Source: Arcticibacter tournemirensis (lineage in GTDB: Bacteria; Bacteroidota; Bacteroidia; Sphingobacteriales; Sphingobacteriaceae). From it: a stretch of DNA of 64,000 nucleotides. Numbering within the stretch: the stretch's first letter is position 1; every line of letters starts with the position of its first letter. The translations under genes were made by a program, and so were the position numbers. The stretch is from NCBI RefSeq assembly GCF_006716645.1, contig NZ_VFPL01000001.1:4402001-4466000 (forward strand), given 5' to 3'. Shown piece after piece: positions 60,451 to 64,000 of the stretch. The notes under the pieces are model-generated. The model was not told where the DNA came from. It made no database searches and saw only the letters and a program-made list of their open reading frames with translations.

Positions 60451-62992
60451 CATTCCCTTTCAGCTCCACCCAAACCTCCCCAGGCTTTGTGCCTGGAATT
60501 CCCTCCTGGTATTTCTTCATCAGCGCGTTCCATTCGTCGACTCTCGGATTATTTTCCGTTGTCAGCGGATTAAGCTCATCAAGGGTTTTTCCTTTCGGAA
60601 TACTGATCACCAGTAAAAGCTGTTTCCCATTGCGAAATAGCAGCAGACGCTGAAAATCAGCATTACAAAATCCTTTAGCCACTTCAGGCCATTTCTTAAG
60701 CTGAGCAGCATGAAAATCCATATACTCCTTTTGTAAGCCTTCATCGGCAACCAGATTGGCTGTTAACAAAATATTATCCCACTCAACTGCCTGACGTATA
60801 TCATTGCAACGTTCTTTTCCTGAAAAGGAATAAAAAGGCGTGTTGTAACTCTTCACAACGGCATCAGGAAAGCGAAGGGCAAGCTTCTTCTGCATCTTTT
60901 CCGAATCATTCAGGAAATCATCAAATATCACAACGTGATTATCCCATTGAAAAATGGAATTCGTCGCTATACCGTGCTGCCTGCAAATATCGGCTATTGA
61001 AGAAAGGTCTAGCCGTTTTCCCGGTTTCGCGCTGATCTCTATCGCCTGCGGCTTCGACCCCAGACCATCTACATGCGCATATACCGAATTAACCTCTCCT
61101 TTGGCTGGAGCACTGAATCTCAGCAGATCTTTATACTTCTCCTGAATCCCGGCGGCAAGCCTGATACTGTCTGCTACCTGAGGCCCGTTATTCTCCCACA
61201 CATTTCCCGGGCCATTTGCATTCTGCAGAAATTTTCCAGCCGGGCACCAGTTATCTTTAACCGTAAAATAAGAAGAGCCTTCATCTGTGTACAGGTAAAA
61301 CCAGTGATGAGGATCATGCGCATAAGGCGCCTTATAGATACTATCGATATAGTTTTCTGTAATGGAGGACCCGGGCTGTGCTGATAATGTATAAATACCC
61401 GCAACGTCGTACATATTCCGGCCATAGTGATGGATCTTATTGGCGCGGATCACGTTATTATTCATCACATTGATATCCTTTGTCCAGCCCCAGCCGACAG
61501 AAATACCTGAATAAGACACCTCATTAATTTCATTATGCTCTATCTTTATCCCTTTTACAAAGCCCGCCCCGATACCTACACAGCCCCAGTCTTCGTTGGT
61601 CACGTCCGTTATAAGATTATTCCTAATTTCCGTTTGAGCCGTTACTTCCCTCTGATCGGCAGGATTATAAGCAAGGTGAGACTCAAAAGCCTCGTCTGAA
61701 AACACCCCTGCGAGGATTGCAGATCCGCCTATATCCTTAAACAGGTTGCCCTCTACGCCGTCGTTCTGGTTTCCTCTCCTGAGGTCAAGGCCCGTAGATG
61801 CAAGATGTTCAAAACGACATCTCTCAAATCCGGTGTGGCTGCTGAAACTGACTTCCACCGCCGCCTCCGGCCGCCCTGTCCAGCCCTGATTTTCGAGGCT
61901 TTTCTTTTCGGGAGTACCCGGAACTTTTAGCTTATAAGCATCAAGAAGATACATGCCCGCCTGAAGAGGAACATGCCCCGCCTTCGAGGGACGAAGCCAT
62001 CCGCTATGCTGAAATGAAATCCCCTTGAAATATACATGAGATACAGGCCTGTCTGCAGTACCTTCCATCTTCACAAGCGTTTCCAGAAAAGGCACGGTAA
62101 CGACCGCCTTACTCAGGTCCTCATTTTCACTGGGCCAGTAGTACACCTTCCTGTTTTTCTTATCAAGAAACCATTCACCCGGTTCGTCCAGAAACTGGAT
62201 CGCGTTGCTCAAGTAGAATGCCGAGTTTCCTGTTTTAGAAGAGATCCAGGGCGCAGGCCATGGATGTTCCGATTGTATATGGCTCTCAGGCTGATGAAAC
62301 CTGAGCCGTGCGTTTTCCCCTTCCGTTTCAATGGATTTAACTCTCAGAATAGCAATGGCCCACCATTGATGGATAAACATTTCGAGTCCTTCGGCTTCAC
62401 TCAGTCCCTTTATCTGAGGCAAGGGAATCAGGCAGCTCTCAGAAGCATGATCCCATGAAACGATCCTGCTCATCGAGATACCGCTCGCATCCTTCGCCCT
62501 TACCGCTTTGTGGTCACCGATCCACAGTTGCCTGAAATCAACCGGGTTTCCTCCTTTCAAAGGGACATCTGCCACCCATACATTTCCCTTTGCCTTCCCA
62601 GATAATCCCCTGACAACACCAGTTGCACGCTGCCATTTACTAATCTGCACGCCGCCGCTTAATACCGGATATTCTCCAGGCGCAGCCTCTATAATTGTCG
62701 GGCTGGAGGGGTTTCCTGAATCTTCGGGCCTGACAAACAAAGGTTCATCAAGACGGTAAACATCCCCGCGAAGGATTATACGAATACCCCCAGCTACAGA
62801 GGGATCATTTAGCCGCCGCAGCTCTCTCCCCATGCGAAGAGCCGTATGAATACTCGACACAGGCTTTTCTTTCGTGCCCGGATTCTTATCAGAACCAACC
62901 GCCGATACCCATATCTCTGCTGCTTTCGATGGGTAACTGCAAATAAGCCAGCAAGTCAGAATAGTGAGGTATAATCTGTACTGTTTCCCCAT
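60440..62992 (-). CDS. Parallel beta-helix protein fused to L-rhamnose mutarotase module
   Basis: An 850-residue exported protein. After a signal peptide (LTILTCWLICSYPSKA) comes the start EIWVSAVGSDKNPGTKEKPV seen in right-handed beta-helix carbohydrate enzymes such as the GH141 class, then helix rungs to about 600. The last ~200 residues are different: a ferredoxin-like half (GIATNSIFQWDNHVVIFDDF) and an L-rhamnose mutarotase-like domain with DFHAAQLKKWPEV, FQRLLLFRNGKQLLLVI and RVDEWNALMKKY. The mutarotase interconverts alpha and beta rhamnose. The enzymatic activity of the helix part is unknown. The stop is inside heptad array J. Confidence 0.8.
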   Translation of the reverse strand: MGKQYRLYLTILTCWLICSYPSKAAEIWVSAVGSDKNPGTKEKPVSSIHTALRMGRELRRLNDPSVAGGIRIILRGDVYRLDEPLFVRPEDSGNPSSPTIIEAAPGEYPVLSGGVQISKWQRATGVVRGLSGKAKGNVWVADVPLKGGNPVDFRQLWIGDHKAVRAKDASGISMSRIVSWDHASESCLIPLPQIKGLSEAEGLEMFIHQWWAIAILRVKSIETEGENARLRFHQPESHIQSEHPWPAPWISSKTGNSAFYLSNAIQFLDEPGEWFLDKKNRKVYYWPSENEDLSKAVVTVPFLETLVKMEGTADRPVSHVYFKGISFQHSGWLRPSKAGHVPLQAGMYLLDAYKLKVPGTPEKKSLENQGWTGRPEAAVEVSFSSHTGFERCRFEHLASTGLDLRRGNQNDGVEGNLFKDIGGSAILAGVFSDEAFESHLAYNPADQREVTAQTEIRNNLITDVTNEDWGCVGIGAGFVKGIKIEHNEINEVSYSGISVGWGWTKDINVMNNNVIRANKIHHYGRNMYDVAGIYTLSAQPGSSITENYIDSIYKAPYAHDPHHWFYLYTDEGSSYFTVKDNWCPAGKFLQNANGPGNVWENNGPQVADSIRLAAGIQEKYKDLLRFSAPAKGEVNSVYAHVDGLGSKPQAIEISAKPGKRLDLSSIADICRQHGIATNSIFQWDNHVVIFDDFLNDSEKMQKKLALRFPDAVVKSYNTPFYSFSGKERCNDIRQAVEWDNILLTANLVADEGLQKEYMDFHAAQLKKWPEVAKGFCNADFQRLLLFRNGKQLLLVISIPKGKTLDELNPLTTENNPRVDEWNALMKKYQEGIPGTKPGEVWVELKGNDGL

Positions 62993-62993
62993 G

Positions 62994-63998
62994 TTATCTT
63001 GCTTTTAAGGAAATTACTGCGGGATCCAGACCCTCAGCAACCGCCCGTAATACTATTGTTCCGCGTTTTTCCGATGATTGAATGATCGCCAGACAAAGGC
63101 CGTTAAAAGCCTTCCGGTGATCAGCCTTAAAAGGCTCCATACTGGCCTGGTATCCGTTATCAACACCCGCAATAAAACCTTCACCTCTAATGCTGAACTT
63201 CACGAGGTTATCTGCATCCGGCACCACATTCCCCTCTTTATCGAGGATCTTCACCGTAATGAACGAGAGGTCCCTGCCATCGGCCCTGATCTCTTTCCTG
63301 TCGGCAAGCAGTTCTATTTTCGCAGGTCTACCGGCCGTTTTCACTTCTCTTACCAGCACCTCTTTCCCGCCTTTGCGCGACACAGCCTTCAGCACTCCCG
63401 GTTCATACTTTACACGCCACATTACATGCAGATCGTCGTTCTCTTTTGCCTTTACCCCGAGCGACTTTCCATTCAGGAAAAGCTCCACTTCGTCGGCATT
63501 ATTATAGTAAGCCCAAACATCTACCGTTTTCCCTTCCTGCCAGTTCCAGTGCGGCAAAAGATGAAGGACAGGCTTGCTGGTCCACTCACTCTGATACATA
63601 TAATACGAATCCTTCGGAAAACCGGCGAGATCAAGAATTCCGAAATAAGAACTTCTGGCCGGCCATGGATATGGAATTGGTTCTCCGAGGTAATCAAAAC
63701 CAGTCCAAACATACAAACCGGCTATATGATCCAGCTTCTTTACCGTTTTCCAGGTTTCTTCATGGGTGGAACCCCAGTATGCAGAGACGTTATCATAAGC
63801 CGAAACCGTATAATCTTTATTACCTTCTGTCAGTTTAGTCTTCCCGTCCTTTGGCCAGCGCCTGATACTATCCGAAGGCATATCATAATGTCCGCGGGTG
63901 GCGATAGCGGACGAAGTCTCCGATGCGATAAACTTGTAGTCGCCGAACTTCAGCGGTAAGCTGTCATATTTTGCATGATTATAGTTAAACCCAAGAAG
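62994..63998 (-). CDS. GH2 glycoside hydrolase with DUF4982 (C-terminal part; runs off the right edge)
   Basis: The frame is open on the minus strand to the window edge; the first in-frame ATG (63881) is internal. Visible residues include the GH2 nucleophile stretch IASETSSAIATRGHYDMPSD (encoded 63870-63930), VWTGFDYLGEPIPYPW, then a DUF4982 domain (KTVDVWAYYNNADEVELFLNGKSLG) and a C-terminal Ig-like domain (ADGRDLSFITVKILD, VKFSIRGEGFIAGVDNG). GH2 activity is beta-galactosidase or beta-glucuronidase; the N-terminal specificity region is outside. It ends 2 bases before the beta-helix gene start, so it is in the same operon. Confidence 0.9.
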   Translation of the reverse strand, partial: LLGFNYNHAKYDSLPLKFGDYKFIASETSSAIATRGHYDMPSDSIRRWPKDGKTKLTEGNKDYTVSAYDNVSAYWGSTHEETWKTVKKLDHIAGLYVWTGFDYLGEPIPYPWPARSSYFGILDLAGFPKDSYYMYQSEWTSKPVLHLLPHWNWQEGKTVDVWAYYNNADEVELFLNGKSLGVKAKENDDLHVMWRVKYEPGVLKAVSRKGGKEVLVREVKTAGRPAKIELLADRKEIRADGRDLSFITVKILDKEGNVVPDADNLVKFSIRGEGFIAGVDNGYQASMEPFKADHRKAFNGLCLAIIQSSEKRGTIVLRAVAEGLDPAVISLKAR

Positions 63999-64000
63999 AT

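Noticed and set aside
63078-63959. A plus-strand open frame of 293 codons at the right edge
   Set aside because: Antisense to the GH2/DUF4982 gene, whose motifs are unambiguous.

Overview
The window comes from a Bacteroidota chromosome, most likely family Sphingobacteriaceae (Pedobacter/Arcticibacter-like). Evidence: SusC/SusD nutrient uptake genes, a type IX secretion plug protein, many SPII lipoproteins with Gly/Ser/Ala-Cys lipoboxes, TAnnTTTG -7 promoter boxes instead of sigma70 -10 boxes, almost no Shine-Dalgarno sequences, and Bacteroidota-type glycoside hydrolase clusters. The genus call is inference.

Region 1 (1-24.4 kb) is mostly housekeeping. It holds the end of smc, an M28 peptidase, two tandem S41/PDZ lipoprotein proteases, and a lolD operon with two coupled downstream genes (a stand-alone pre-ATP-grasp-like domain and a HAD protein with degraded catalytic motifs). 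It continues with sucC, a PAP2_C/sphingomyelin-synthase-like membrane protein, an ABC exporter pair, asnS, a KTSC protein, an oxygenase-reductase-like flavoprotein, a Sua5/YrdC protein, nhaA, an M13 peptidase, a YihY/BrkB membrane protein, an ABC-F protein, a T9SS plug protein, a hotdog thioesterase and an EVE protein.

Region 2 (24.4-31.1 kb) is an RND efflux operon (adaptor, pump, outer membrane factor) preceded by a TetR regulator. The regulator gene has a complete Bacteroidota promoter, and CTAAC-N3-GTTAG operators sit at its start and before the adaptor gene.

Region 3 (31.2-43.5 kb) is a starch utilisation (Sus) locus on the minus strand, in transcription order: SusR-like membrane regulator, SusC, SusD, SusE/F-like lipoprotein, a second SusE-like gene broken by a frameshift, GH13 amylase, GH97 alpha-glucosidase. 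Starch would be bound and cut at the surface, imported by SusCD and trimmed to glucose in the periplasm. A PQQ-type sugar dehydrogenase follows (43.6-45.4 kb).

Region 4 (45.4-64 kb, continuing past the right edge) is a cluster of enzymes for a rhamnose-, galactose- and probably arabinose-containing, acetylated plant polysaccharide of pectin side-chain type. It holds GH2 (partial), a beta-helix protein fused to an L-rhamnose mutarotase module, GH78-like, GH2 beta-galactosidase, GH106-like, GH127, a sialate O-acetylesterase-type esterase and a DUF5703/GH95-like protein. Several genes overlap by 1-4 bases. No SusCD pair for this cluster is visible.

The least explained signal is a dispersed family of 7-bp-periodic intergenic arrays: ten loci within the window, some sharing identical multi-heptad blocks, some folding back on themselves, and two overlapping gene stop codons.
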